Below, piece by piece: positions 54,043 through 62,696 of a stretch of DNA of 64,000 bases. Where the stretch lies: contig JAJDWH010000024.1 in the NCBI GenBank assembly GCA_022825705.1, positions 168,469 through 232,468 on the forward strand, read 5' to 3'. Under the pieces are notes generated by a model. The model did no database searches and had not been told where the DNA came from. It saw only the letters and a list, made by a program, of their open reading frames with translations. This stretch comes from Alphaproteobacteria bacterium. Lineage in GTDB: Bacteria; Pseudomonadota; Alphaproteobacteria; TMED109. The position numbers were made by a program, and so were the translations under genes. Every line of letters starts with the position of its first letter. Position 1 is the first letter of the stretch.

Positions 54043-56700
54043 ATGAGATTGTTGTTGCGTTCGGCGCGCCGATTAGGCGTGCCGGCGTTGGGTGCGGTTG
54101 TGCTCGTCGCAACCGGATTCGGCGCAGTTCCCGTCGTCGCGCAAGAAACCTTGCCTGAGGTTGAGGTCATCGGCGTTACCCCGATGCCTGGTACTGGAGT
54201 GGCACGCGATCGCGTTCCAGCTGCAGTCCAAACGATCACGGACGAGGACATCGATGCGCTGCAGCCGCGCAATTTGACCGACCTCGTCGAACAGACGCTG
54301 CGCGGTGTCAGCGTGACGGATGTGCAAAACAGCCCGTACCAGCAGAACCTGTCGTACCGCGGCTTCACGCTCTCACCGCTGCTCGGGGAGGCGCAAGGGA
54401 TCGCCGTGTACTTGAACGGTGTCCGCGTCAACGAGGGCTTCGGTGACACCATGCAGTGGGATCTGGTGCCGGAAGCCGCGATTCGGCGGCTCGATCTCGT
54501 GGGCGGTAACCCTGCGTACGGTCTGAATGCCTTGGGCGGCGCACTGTCGCTCCAGACGCACACAGGCCTGTCGTTCAGTGGGTCGGAGTTCGAAATCAAG
54601 GGCGGGTCGCACGGTCGCCTCGACACGTCGGTGCAGGCCGGCGGCAAGCTGAATGAGACCGGAGTGTACGTAGCCGCCGAGCGTGGCGAGGAAGATGGCT
54701 GGCGCGATAACAGCGACAGCAGCATTCTCCGGTTGTACGGTGACGCTACGCACCTCTTTGAGCGTGGTTCCCTCGGATTCAGCGCCCTGTTTGCTCGGAC
54801 GGAAATCACCGGGAATGGCGCGACCCCGGAGGACTTGCTTGGAATCCGTCGGGAATCGGTGTTCACGTATCCCGATATCACCGAAAACGACCTCACCATG
54901 GTTTCCCTGCGCGGGGATTACGAAATTTCCGACAACGTGCGGATCTCGGGGGTGATGTACCACCGCGATCTCCACCGCGACACAATCAATGGCGACGAGT
55001 TTGATGGCTACTTCGACGATGAAGGCTACCTGCTGTCCGGAGAACTCGAGGAAGAAGAGGAAGAGGAAGAGGAAGAAGAGGAGGAGCCAGCCTTCTTCTT
55101 TGGTCACGTCTTGGGCGGAGATGAAGAGGACTTGAGTGCGATCAAGTTCGATCTGGATAGCGAGCAGGCGGCCATCGCGCGCATCGTGAGAGAAGATGAT
55201 GACGACGATGACAACGGCGATGACGACAACGGCGACGACCACGCCGACAACGGTGACGACGACGATGAAGGAGTCGCGTACCCAGGTGCGCGCAACCTCA
55301 CGTCGACCGACACGACGACCCAAGGTTTGTCCTTGCAGGCGGACCTGACGAGCGGATCGCACCAGGTGGCGATCGGCATGACTTACGACCAGTCCGACAC
55401 GGTCTTTAATGGCATGACCCTCGCGGGCCTGCTGCAGCCGGACCGAAATGTCCCGGCCTTGCGGGTCGACGGGAATGCTTACGTGCTGACCAACGTGTGC
55501 GAGGAGGACGAGTTCGAGGAGGATGACGGCGAATGCGAAGAGCTGGAGGATTCTGAAGCGGGTCCCCTGCATGTGGATTCGGACACGCAGGCCTGGGGCC
55601 TCTACGTATCAGACACGATGGCCCTTTCCGGGCGCACGGATCTCACGTTCAGCGGGCGCTACAACCACGTCGAGGTCGGTCTGACGATTGATGAGCGCGC
55701 CCGGGAGACACATTCGTTCGGACGCTTCAACCCAGCTGTTGGCATCACGCATCGTGTCAGCGATGGCTTGTCTCTCTACGGTGGCTACCGCGAGGCCAAC
55801 CGCGCTCCGACGGCGGCCGAACTGGGGTGCGCAGACCCGGCAGAGCCGTGCCGGCTCCCGAATGCCTTCGTTGCCGACCCACCGCTCGACCAGGTGGTCA
55901 CCCGGTCTGTTGAAGCCGGACTCCGTGGCCGCATGGCGACGGCTGCTGGACCGGTGGCGTGGGAACTTGGTAGCTACGCCAGTGTGAACGAGGATGACAT
56001 CATCTTCGTGGCTGTGGGGGAAAGCCCGGAGGGCCAAGAACTCCAGCCTGGCCTCGGCTACTTCGACAACTTTGGCCAGACGCGCCGGATCGGCTTTGAC
56101 GGGCAGGTCGGCGGCCGCATGGACAGCTGGGACTGGAATGCCAACTACAGCTACGTCCAGGCGACGTTCAACGACAGCAAGGCGTTGCCCGGTGCCAATC
56201 ACGATCCCAGCCTAGTCGCCGATGCGGCGTGCGCCGCTTTCGACGACGAGGAAGAAGCGGAGGAGGCAAGCGTCATCTGCGTGGAGCCGGGCGACCGCAT
56301 TCCGGGGGTGCCCGAACACTCGGTGAAAGTCGGGATTGGCTACACGCTGGACAACGGACTTCGAATCGGCACGAATCTGGTGGCCCGATCCGGCGTATAC
56401 CTCCGGGGCGACGAGTCCAACCTGTTGGCGGAGACCGACGGCTACGGCATCGTCAACCTGACTCTCGACTGGTCCATGGGGTCGTTCACGGTGTTCGGGC
56501 GCATCGAGAATCTGCTGGGCACGGACTACGAGACCTTCGGGATTGTCGGCGAGTGCGAGTACGAAGGAGACGAGGACGAATGCGAAGGTGAGGTGCCGAT
56601 CATTGGGCACGGCCTCGAAGAGGATGTGCACCACACCAATCGCTTCCTGTCGCCGGGTGCCCCGCAGTCCTTCTACATCGGGATGCGCTATCGCTTCTAG
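54043..56700 (+). CDS. TonB-dependent outer-membrane receptor with polyacidic loops
   Basis: The 885-residue product starts at ATG 54043 (MRLLLRSARRLGVPALGAV), which begins the signal peptide (cleavage near VVAQE); an upstream in-frame start is less likely. The plug domain has EVIGVTPMPGTGV, VQTITDEDIDALQPRNLTDLVEQTLRGVSV, LSYRGFTLSPLLGEAQGIAVYLNGVRV and GALSLQT. The barrel ends with FYIGMRYRF. Putative extracellular loops carry 13 consecutive Glu (336-348), an Asp/Asn/Gly-rich tract (384-410), and acidic double-cysteine loops (NVCEEDEFEEDDGECEEL; ECEYEGDEDECEGE). Such loops suggest cation capture. The gene leads an ExbB-ExbD-ExbD-TonB-imelysin series. The TonB box would lie in TLPEVEVIG. Confidence 0.9.
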   Translation: MRLLLRSARRLGVPALGAVVLVATGFGAVPVVAQETLPEVEVIGVTPMPGTGVARDRVPAAVQTITDEDIDALQPRNLTDLVEQTLRGVSVTDVQNSPYQQNLSYRGFTLSPLLGEAQGIAVYLNGVRVNEGFGDTMQWDLVPEAAIRRLDLVGGNPAYGLNALGGALSLQTHTGLSFSGSEFEIKGGSHGRLDTSVQAGGKLNETGVYVAAERGEEDGWRDNSDSSILRLYGDATHLFERGSLGFSALFARTEITGNGATPEDLLGIRRESVFTYPDITENDLTMVSLRGDYEISDNVRISGVMYHRDLHRDTINGDEFDGYFDDEGYLLSGELEEEEEEEEEEEEEPAFFFGHVLGGDEEDLSAIKFDLDSEQAAIARIVREDDDDDDNGDDDNGDDHADNGDDDDEGVAYPGARNLTSTDTTTQGLSLQADLTSGSHQVAIGMTYDQSDTVFNGMTLAGLLQPDRNVPALRVDGNAYVLTNVCEEDEFEEDDGECEELEDSEAGPLHVDSDTQAWGLYVSDTMALSGRTDLTFSGRYNHVEVGLTIDERARETHSFGRFNPAVGITHRVSDGLSLYGGYREANRAPTAAELGCADPAEPCRLPNAFVADPPLDQVVTRSVEAGLRGRMATAAGPVAWELGSYASVNEDDIIFVAVGESPEGQELQPGLGYFDNFGQTRRIGFDGQVGGRMDSWDWNANYSYVQATFNDSKALPGANHDPSLVADAACAAFDDEEEAEEASVICVEPGDRIPGVPEHSVKVGIGYTLDNGLRIGTNLVARSGVYLRGDESNLLAETDGYGIVNLTLDWSMGSFTVFGRIENLLGTDYETFGIVGECEYEGDEDECEGEVPIIGHGLEEDVHHTNRFLSPGAPQSFYIGMRYRF

Positions 56701-56817
56701 CGGCAGTTTGATCTGACAGCGGGGCCGACCGGCACCCTGGCGTTTGCGGATTTTCTCGAATGACCGCTACGTATACAGTTGGCCCCGCAACGGATTGCAC
56801 GATGTACGGAGTACGAT

Positions 56818-57441
56818 ATGCCGGAATTGAGCCTGGAGCATTGGAATGCCGCGGCGGACCTGCTCCAAAAAGGCGGGGCCGTCATGTACGTGCTTCTTCT
56901 TCTTTCGGTGTCATCGCTGGCCGTCATCCTGTTCAAACTTCTACAGTTCTGGAGGATCGGCGCGAGGCGATCCGGGATGATGGAACTTATTGCGACCGGG
57001 TCTACGCACGAGATTCGGCGCCGGATGGCGCTGTCGCGCCATCCGGCTGCGCGCGTGGTGGAAACCGCACTCGACACGGGTCATCTGCCGCGTGAACTCC
57101 AGGAAGCCGAGGTCGAACGTATCGGGTCGGTCGAAATCCGCACTCTGGAGACGTACATTCGCTCACTGGAGGTCGTAGCGAACTTGAGTCCGCTGATCGG
57201 GCTCCTCGGGACCGTGATCGGTATGATCAAGGCATTCGGGCGCCTGGAGGAGGCGGGTGCACGGGTGGATCCCAGCCAGCTTGCTGGCGGGATTTGGGAG
57301 GCACTCCTCACGACTGCTTTCGGACTGATTGTGGCGATTCCGGCGCTGGGTGCTGTGCACTACTTTGAACGCAAGATTGAGGGGGTGCGAGCGCTGATGC
57401 GCGACGCGGCCGCCCGCGTGATCGCGTCGCAGTCGGTCTAG
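56818..57441 (+). CDS. exbB: ExbB/TolQ-type biopolymer transport protein
   Basis: The 207-residue inner-membrane protein starts at ATG 56818 (MPELSLEHWNAAADLLQKGG). Three membrane helices are seen: about 20-40 (AVMYVLLLLSVSSLAVILF), the second in SPLIGLLGTVIGMIKAFGRLEEAG, and GGIWEALLTTAFGLIVAIPALGAVHYF. The last two contain the MotA/TolQ/ExbB signature with LLGTVxGM and ALxTTxxGLxVAIPA. With ExbD it forms the proton-driven motor that energises TonB. The operon continues 40 bases downstream with exbD. Confidence 0.94.
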   Translation: MPELSLEHWNAAADLLQKGGAVMYVLLLLSVSSLAVILFKLLQFWRIGARRSGMMELIATGSTHEIRRRMALSRHPAARVVETALDTGHLPRELQEAEVERIGSVEIRTLETYIRSLEVVANLSPLIGLLGTVIGMIKAFGRLEEAGARVDPSQLAGGIWEALLTTAFGLIVAIPALGAVHYFERKIEGVRALMRDAAARVIASQSV

Positions 57442-57481
57442 GGAGACCGCACCGTCAGCGGCAAGTAATCAGGGTTCCACC

Positions 57482-57889
57482 ATGAACTTCGGCGAACAGG
57501 AGCGCCGCCGCGCGGAACTTTCGATCGCGCCGTTGATCGACATCGTGTTTCTCTTGCTCGTGTTCTTCATGCTGGCCGGGTCGTTCCTGAACCTGGAAGC
57601 GATGGATCTTGCCAGCCCGGGTACCGCGACGGCGTCGGGCGGCGGCGGCGAATCGGACGCGCTTGTGATTCGCCTGCACGACGACGGAGCGGTGACGTTC
57701 GGGAACGTGGTGGTGGACCCGGATGAGATCGTCGAGCGTGTGGAGCAGGCGCGGGCGGAAGACGCCGATCTGAACGTGGTGGTAGTGGCGCCGTCCCAGG
57801 AAGCGGTGCAGCGGCTGATAACAGTCGTCGACGACATCCGTGTGGCCGGGGTCGAGGCCATCGCGATCGCGGTGCGAGACGAACAGTGA
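57482..57889 (+). CDS. exbD: ExbD-type biopolymer transport protein, motor-competent copy
   Basis: The 135-residue protein has a short cytoplasmic start, one membrane helix (IAPLIDIVFLLLVFFMLAGSF, residues 15-35) with the proton-carrying aspartate D20, and a periplasmic domain with the family fold (ALVIRLHDDGAVTFGN, VVVVAPSQEAVQRLITVVDDIRVAGVEAIAIAV). The length is normal. The stop overlaps the next exbD start by four bases (GTGA). Confidence 0.94.
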   Translation: MNFGEQERRRAELSIAPLIDIVFLLLVFFMLAGSFLNLEAMDLASPGTATASGGGGESDALVIRLHDDGAVTFGNVVVDPDEIVERVEQARAEDADLNVVVVAPSQEAVQRLITVVDDIRVAGVEAIAIAVRDEQ

Positions 57890-58299
57890 AATTCGAGGGA
57901 GCCCCGCGCCATCGGCAGCACGCGATCAACATGGTGCCGCTGATCAATATCGTTTTCTTGCTGCTGATCTTCTTTATCCTGACCAGTACGTTTCGAACCA
58001 TCGATCCGATCGATCATCAGCTCCCGGAGGCTGACAGCAGCGAGCCCGGTGTCGCGGTTCAGGCTGTCTTGACGGTGGCCGCCGACGGCGAGCTCACGAT
58101 CGACGGGGAACCGGTGGCCCGTGGCAGCCTGCCCGCAACCTTTCGCGCGACGGTGGCGGCAGAGAAGACGACGCTCCTGATCAAGGTCGCGCAGTTGGCC
58201 ACTATCTCGATGCTCCGCGACGTCATGGATGAGGCGAAGGTGGCAGGCTTTGAGCAGGTGCTGCTTGCCACCCGCCGGACCGAGCTCGAGGCACCGTGA
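57886..58299 (+). CDS. ExbD-type protein lacking the membrane aspartate
   Basis: The 137-residue product starts at GTG 57886, overlapping the first exbD, and ends in a GTGA overlap with tonB. The layout is that of ExbD: one membrane helix (VPLINIVFLLLIFFILTSTF) and a periplasmic domain (VLTVAADGELTIDGEPV, LIKVAQLATISMLRDVMDEAKVAGFEQVLLAT). At the position of the essential aspartate (D20 in the first copy) it has Asn21. It is probably a partner that forms a heterodimer with the first ExbD, but cannot carry the proton by the accepted mechanism. Confidence 0.9.
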   Translation: MKFEGAPRHRQHAINMVPLINIVFLLLIFFILTSTFRTIDPIDHQLPEADSSEPGVAVQAVLTVAADGELTIDGEPVARGSLPATFRATVAAEKTTLLIKVAQLATISMLRDVMDEAKVAGFEQVLLATRRTELEAP

Positions 58300-59576
58300 T
58301 CCCCCAGGCCGTGACCCGCGGCGCAAACGAGATCAGTTTTCTGGATGTGGCCGGAGCCGCCATAGTTGCCGCTGCGCTCCACGTCATGGTCCCGGCGGTC
58401 GTCGGCATCTGGGCGCTGAGCGAACCCGAACTCGATTTGGACAATTACATTTCCCTGGAGCTCGGGCACGATGTGCCGCTTGGAGACTTGCCCCCCGACG
58501 CGCTGGCGGCAGCCCTGCCGGACCAGGATGTTCTGCCGCCCGCAAGTGAGCCTCCCGCCGCCCTGACGCCACCGCCCGAGACCCCACCGGCGCCAACGGA
58601 TACGCCGCCGCCCGTAGTCGAGACCGTCCCCGACCTCCCGCAACCGCCGCCAGAGATCGAAGCTCCCCCGACGCCGGTCACGCCCCAGACGAAATTGCTG
58701 GAGCCGGAACCGACCGAGGTTCCGGTTGAGCCGGTGCCCGAGCCGCCGCCGCCCCCGGAAGTGCTGCCGGAGCCCGAGCCCGAAACGCTGAGCGAGCCCG
58801 AGCCGCCCCCCGTACCCCTGCCGCCGGAAGTTCCGGATACCCCGGAACCACGTCCCGATGTTGCACCTCCACCCGCCCCAACGGAAGTGCGGCCCGTCGA
58901 GCCGCCGCCGCTGGAGCAGGTGCTGGTACCCGATCTCGAACCGCCGCCGCCGCCACCTCCCGCCGAGGCTGCGCCTGAAACCGCGGTGGAACCTGACCTT
59001 GTTCCGCCACCACCGCCGCCACCTCCAGCGCCTCCGGCTTCGCGAACGGCGCCGGCCACGGTCACGCCGACGCCGGTGCGCGCGACCGAGGCACCGCCGC
59101 CGGTCGTCGCCAACGTGCCCGTTGCCGCACCCACGCCCGTAGAGGCTCCGCCATCCGCAGAACCACCGCCGCCGCCCCAGGCGCTGTTGGCGTCAGCACC
59201 GCCAGCGGTGACTGCCCCGCCCGCGGCGCCGGCGCGCCCCGAGTCAGCCTCGGCCAGGGCGGCGCGTGAGGCGGGGGTTCCAGAGGCCTACTACGTCCGC
59301 CTGCGTGGCCAGATCAGCACGATCGCGGCCCGAAGCTATCCACGCCGCTCTCTCGATCTTGGCGAGGAAGGGAGCGTCGTGATGCTGATACGGGTGCGCG
59401 AGGACGGGAGCGTCGTCGACATCACGATTGAGGAGGAACGGACGAACGCCTCGCTTCGCCTCCGGCGGGCGGCGCAGCGAGCGGTGTTGCGGGCGGCACC
59501 GTTCGAACCGCTGCCGGCTGGGGCGGGTGTCAAGTCGATCCTGCTGCCAGTCGTATACCGGATCGCGGACCGCTAG
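58296..59576 (+). CDS. tonB: TonB-type energy transducer
   Basis: The 426-residue product starts at GTG 58296, overlapping the preceding gene. It has an N-terminal membrane helix (about 17-41), a very long Pro/Glu/Val-rich spacer (about 80-335, with runs such as PPPPPPP), and a C-terminal TonB domain: YYVRLRGQISTIAARSYPRRS, GSVVMLIRVREDGSVVDI and LRAAPFEPLPAGAGV. The spacer is longer than in E. coli TonB (239 residues in total), so it can span a wide periplasm. It couples the ExbB/ExbD motor to outer-membrane receptors, presumably the one encoded just upstream. Confidence 0.93.
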   Translation: MIPQAVTRGANEISFLDVAGAAIVAAALHVMVPAVVGIWALSEPELDLDNYISLELGHDVPLGDLPPDALAAALPDQDVLPPASEPPAALTPPPETPPAPTDTPPPVVETVPDLPQPPPEIEAPPTPVTPQTKLLEPEPTEVPVEPVPEPPPPPEVLPEPEPETLSEPEPPPVPLPPEVPDTPEPRPDVAPPPAPTEVRPVEPPPLEQVLVPDLEPPPPPPPAEAAPETAVEPDLVPPPPPPPPAPPASRTAPATVTPTPVRATEAPPPVVANVPVAAPTPVEAPPSAEPPPPPQALLASAPPAVTAPPAAPARPESASARAAREAGVPEAYYVRLRGQISTIAARSYPRRSLDLGEEGSVVMLIRVREDGSVVDITIEEERTNASLRLRRAAQRAVLRAAPFEPLPAGAGVKSILLPVVYRIADR

Positions 59577-59799
59577 AGACGGCCAACCAGTCCAATACTT
59601 GTTGAGTGGCGGACTTGAAACCGCCGGCAGCGAGTTGCCGGTATCTGGACACGGCAGCACTAGCGGACTATGAAACGAGTCATCTCGGTCGCAAGGTTGG
59701 CGGCCGACCATATGGCGCCTGGCAGCGAGGAGGAGCCGCTGCCGGCGACAACAGCGAGGGTGTTCCCTGAGCGGACACCCGGAAAGGTCTCCTCGTACC

Positions 59800-61041
59800 G
59801 TGATCAGAACACGAGCCTTGTCGTCGCGGCGTGCAGCCGCCGCGCTTCTCCTGTCAGCCTGCTTGCTTTGCGGGCCTGTGTCCATGGCGACCGCGGGCGA
59901 AACTTCTGGAGCGGTCGCGCGGGTATATGCCGACATCGCGCTTGCCGGTTATGAAGATTCGCTGTCGCGGGCCGTGCTGCTCCGGCAGGCTGTGACAGAC
60001 CTGATCGAAACGCCTTCCGATGCCACGCTGGCGGCCGCGAGAGAAGCCTGGAGGCAGAGCCGGATTCCCTACATGCAAACCGAGGTGTTCCGGTTCGGCA
60101 ACACAGTGGTCGATGACTGGGAAGGACGGGTGAACGCCTGGCCGCTCGACGAAGGTTTGATCGACTACGTGGTCGGAAACCCGGATGCGGTCAACGTCAT
60201 TGCCAATCGAACACTTCTGATCAATGGCAATTCCGTGACGGCAGATCCGATCGACTTTGCCTTGCTGCAGGACGTGCTGCACGAAGCCGAGGGAATCGAG
60301 ACGAACGTTGCGACCGGCTATCACGCCGTTGAGTTCTTGCTGTGGGGGCAGGACTTGCACGGGACCGGGCCGGGAGCCGGAAATCGCCCGGCGACGGATT
60401 TTGACCTGGCCCGCTGTACAGGCGGAAACTGCGATCGACGAATCGCCTATTTGCGCACGGCCACGGATTTGTTGGTAGCCGACCTCGAGTGGATGACGGG
60501 CGCGTGGCGTGAGGGCGGGGCCGCCCGCACTGCCCTGGAGGATCTGGACGCGGCAGGTGTGGTACGCGTGATCGTAACCGGGCTGGGCAATCTTGCAGCC
60601 GGTGAGCTTGCGGGAGCCCGTATGCAAGTAGGCCTGGAGTTGCACGATCCAGAGGAGGAGCATGACTGTTTTTCCGACAACACGCATGAATCCCACTATT
60701 GGGATGCGGTGGGTTTGCGAAACGTGTATCTGGCTCGATACCAGAGGGTTGATGGATCGGTGATCGAGGGTCCGTCACTGTCGGAACTGGTCCGAGCCGC
60801 CGATCCTGAACTCGACCAGATGCTCCACGACGGAATCGACCGGGCGATCAGGCGAGTCGATGCGATTCGGAATGCCGCTGCCGGCGGGAAAGCCTATGAC
60901 CAACTGTTGGATCCAGACGATCCCGAGGGAGGCGCCCTGATCGGCGAGGCCATCCAGGCGCTCATCGCTTTCAGCGAGCAGCTCACGGAGGTCGGGCCGA
61001 TTCTCGGCGTCGGCGAGTTCCAGTTCGAGATCGAGGGATAG
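59800..61041 (+). CDS. Imelysin-like (IrpA/EfeO-type) periplasmic iron-associated protein
   Basis: The 413-residue product starts at GTG 59800 with a signal peptide (RAAAALLLSACLLCGPVSMATAGE). It belongs to the imelysin family (PF09375), helical bundles linked to iron acquisition. The conserved G-x-H-x-x-E motif is GYHAVEFLLWGQD (H175, E178). Also seen are AREAWRQSRIPYMQTEVFRF, YVVGNPDAVN, DCFSDNTHESHYWDAVGL and DRAIRRVDAIRNA. The Cys in the signal region does not form a clear lipobox. It follows tonB by about 220 bases and precedes a di-heme gene, a pairing common for iron-linked imelysins. Confidence 0.9.
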   Translation: MIRTRALSSRRAAAALLLSACLLCGPVSMATAGETSGAVARVYADIALAGYEDSLSRAVLLRQAVTDLIETPSDATLAAAREAWRQSRIPYMQTEVFRFGNTVVDDWEGRVNAWPLDEGLIDYVVGNPDAVNVIANRTLLINGNSVTADPIDFALLQDVLHEAEGIETNVATGYHAVEFLLWGQDLHGTGPGAGNRPATDFDLARCTGGNCDRRIAYLRTATDLLVADLEWMTGAWREGGAARTALEDLDAAGVVRVIVTGLGNLAAGELAGARMQVGLELHDPEEEHDCFSDNTHESHYWDAVGLRNVYLARYQRVDGSVIEGPSLSELVRAADPELDQMLHDGIDRAIRRVDAIRNAAAGGKAYDQLLDPDDPEGGALIGEAIQALIAFSEQLTEVGPILGVGEFQFEIEG

Positions 61042-61065
61042 GATCGGCTTCCCGGGAACGCACCC

Positions 61066-62550
61066 TTGATTGCCGGCTCTACCTTGGACACCGTTGTGCG
61101 CCTGGCGAAGGCGGCTGGAATACTCCTGCTTGGTCTGATGATCGCCCATGGTGCGGCCGCGGCCGACGGTCCCGATGGGGCGCCACGTTCCTCCGCAGAT
61201 GCAATGCTGGCTGCGGAGCTGACCGCATGGCCCGGGGACTTCTCCAGACCGGAGGCATACGAAGGTCACGCAGGGGGAGCGGGGACGAGTTTCCATGCGC
61301 CGACTCGAAATGCGTTCTCGCATCCGGCCCAGAATCTTGCCCCTTCCCAACGCACCCGATTCCGGGTGGGAGACGCGATCTTTCGCAAGCTTTGGGTAAC
61401 GGCCCCAGCTTCCACGGCCGCGTCAGACGGGCTGGGTCCGCTGTTTAATGCCCGATCCTGTCAGCGATGCCACCGCAAGGATGGTCGCGGCCGGCCGCCA
61501 CTCAACGAGGACGACCGAGGCGGCACGCTGCTCCTGGCCTTGACGCATCCGGACGGCGCGGATCCGGTGTACGGCAGACAGTTGCAGACCCACGCGGTCC
61601 CTGGAATCCCGGCCGAAGGCAAGATCTCGATCACGCACCGAACGATCCCGGTGGCGGGGCAACCGCATCTCAAACTCCGCAGCCCCCAGTACGGTGCACT
61701 GAACCTCAGCTGGGGGCCTCTGGATCCACGAACCGGATTGTCGCCGCGGGTAGCACCGCCAATGATCGGGCTCGGATTGCTGGAGGCGATACCCGAGGCA
61801 GATATCTTGGCTCATGCAGACCCTGACGACGCCGATGGTGACGGGATTTCTGGCCGACCGTCCTGGGTGGCTGCGGAGGCTGGCGGCGCTCCCGTGCTCG
61901 GCCGGTTTGGCTGGAAGGCCGCAGTTCCCACCGTCCGCATGCAGGCGGCGAAAGCCTTCTTCGAGGACATCGGCATCGGCAGCGCGCTGTTTCCGGGATC
62001 CGCCGGCGCCTGCACGGAGGTGCAAGTCGAATGTCGGAACGCACCTGGCGGAGACCGCGATGGCGATGGGATCGAGATACCGGCACGGTTGTTCGACCAG
62101 ATCGTGTTCTACTCGCGGAACCTGGCGGTGCCGGCGAGGCGGGATCCCGAGGCGCCCGAGGTCCTGGAAGGCAAGCGAGTCTTCTATGCAGCGGGCTGCG
62201 TGGACTGCCATGTCCCGAAATTCGTGACCGAGAGGCTCGCAGACCGGCCCGAGCACAGTTTTCAGTTGATCTGGCCCTATACCGACTTGTTGCTGCATGA
62301 CATGGGTGACGAGCTTGCCGACAGCGGCACTGATCCCTTGCGGCGTGAATGGCGGACTCCGCCGCTCTGGGGCATCGGCCTGACCGAAACGGTCAGCGGT
62401 ACCTTTCGGCTCCTGCACGATGGCAGGGCGGACGGATTGCTGGAGGCGATCCTCTGGCATGGCGGGGAGGCCAAGGCGGCACGTGATCGGGTGACGCAGT
62501 TGTCCCGGGTTGAACGGGAGCAGTTGCTGGCGTTTCTGCGTTCGCTGTAG
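61066..62550 (+). CDS. Di-heme oxidoreductase-like protein (DUF1111)
   Basis: The 494-residue exported protein has two CxxCH heme sites: C132-C135-H136 (SCQRCHRKDG) and C378-C381-H382 (GCVDCHVPKF). The start is uncertain: TTG 61066 gives the longest form, while GTG 61096 gives a more compact signal peptide (RLAKAAGILLLGLMIAHGAAAA). The DUF1111 features GLGPLFNARSCQRCH, HAVPGIPAEG, DPDDADGDGISGRP, RFGWKA, FYSRNLAVPARR, LLLHDMGDELAD and LWGIGLTETVSGT are all present. The family is related to MauG/cytochrome c peroxidases and is typically encoded with imelysins. A role in iron redox handling at uptake is inferred. Confidence 0.9.
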   Translation: MIAGSTLDTVVRLAKAAGILLLGLMIAHGAAAADGPDGAPRSSADAMLAAELTAWPGDFSRPEAYEGHAGGAGTSFHAPTRNAFSHPAQNLAPSQRTRFRVGDAIFRKLWVTAPASTAASDGLGPLFNARSCQRCHRKDGRGRPPLNEDDRGGTLLLALTHPDGADPVYGRQLQTHAVPGIPAEGKISITHRTIPVAGQPHLKLRSPQYGALNLSWGPLDPRTGLSPRVAPPMIGLGLLEAIPEADILAHADPDDADGDGISGRPSWVAAEAGGAPVLGRFGWKAAVPTVRMQAAKAFFEDIGIGSALFPGSAGACTEVQVECRNAPGGDRDGDGIEIPARLFDQIVFYSRNLAVPARRDPEAPEVLEGKRVFYAAGCVDCHVPKFVTERLADRPEHSFQLIWPYTDLLLHDMGDELADSGTDPLRREWRTPPLWGIGLTETVSGTFRLLHDGRADGLLEAILWHGGEAKAARDRVTQLSRVEREQLLAFLRSL

Positions 62551-62696
62551 TACCTCAGGATGCACGGGCGCGTTCCCGCTACGAACACGTCGCCAGTCTT
62601 CGGTTGCCATGGTCAGAGGCGCACATGTGGTGGGCCATGCGGCGCCCACGGCTGCCGTGACGAGTGTCCCGACCTTACCCGCACGGAGCGGCCACC

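Noticed and set aside
54373..55572. Minus-strand frame of 399 codons inside the TonB-dependent receptor
   Set aside because: It is antisense to a clear receptor. Its Val/Leu/Phe runs are reverse readings of the poly-Asp and poly-Glu codons.
58445..59134. Minus-strand frame of 229 codons rich in Gly and Ser
   Set aside because: It is the mirror of the Pro/Glu-rich spacer of TonB; the repeats come from proline codons read in reverse.
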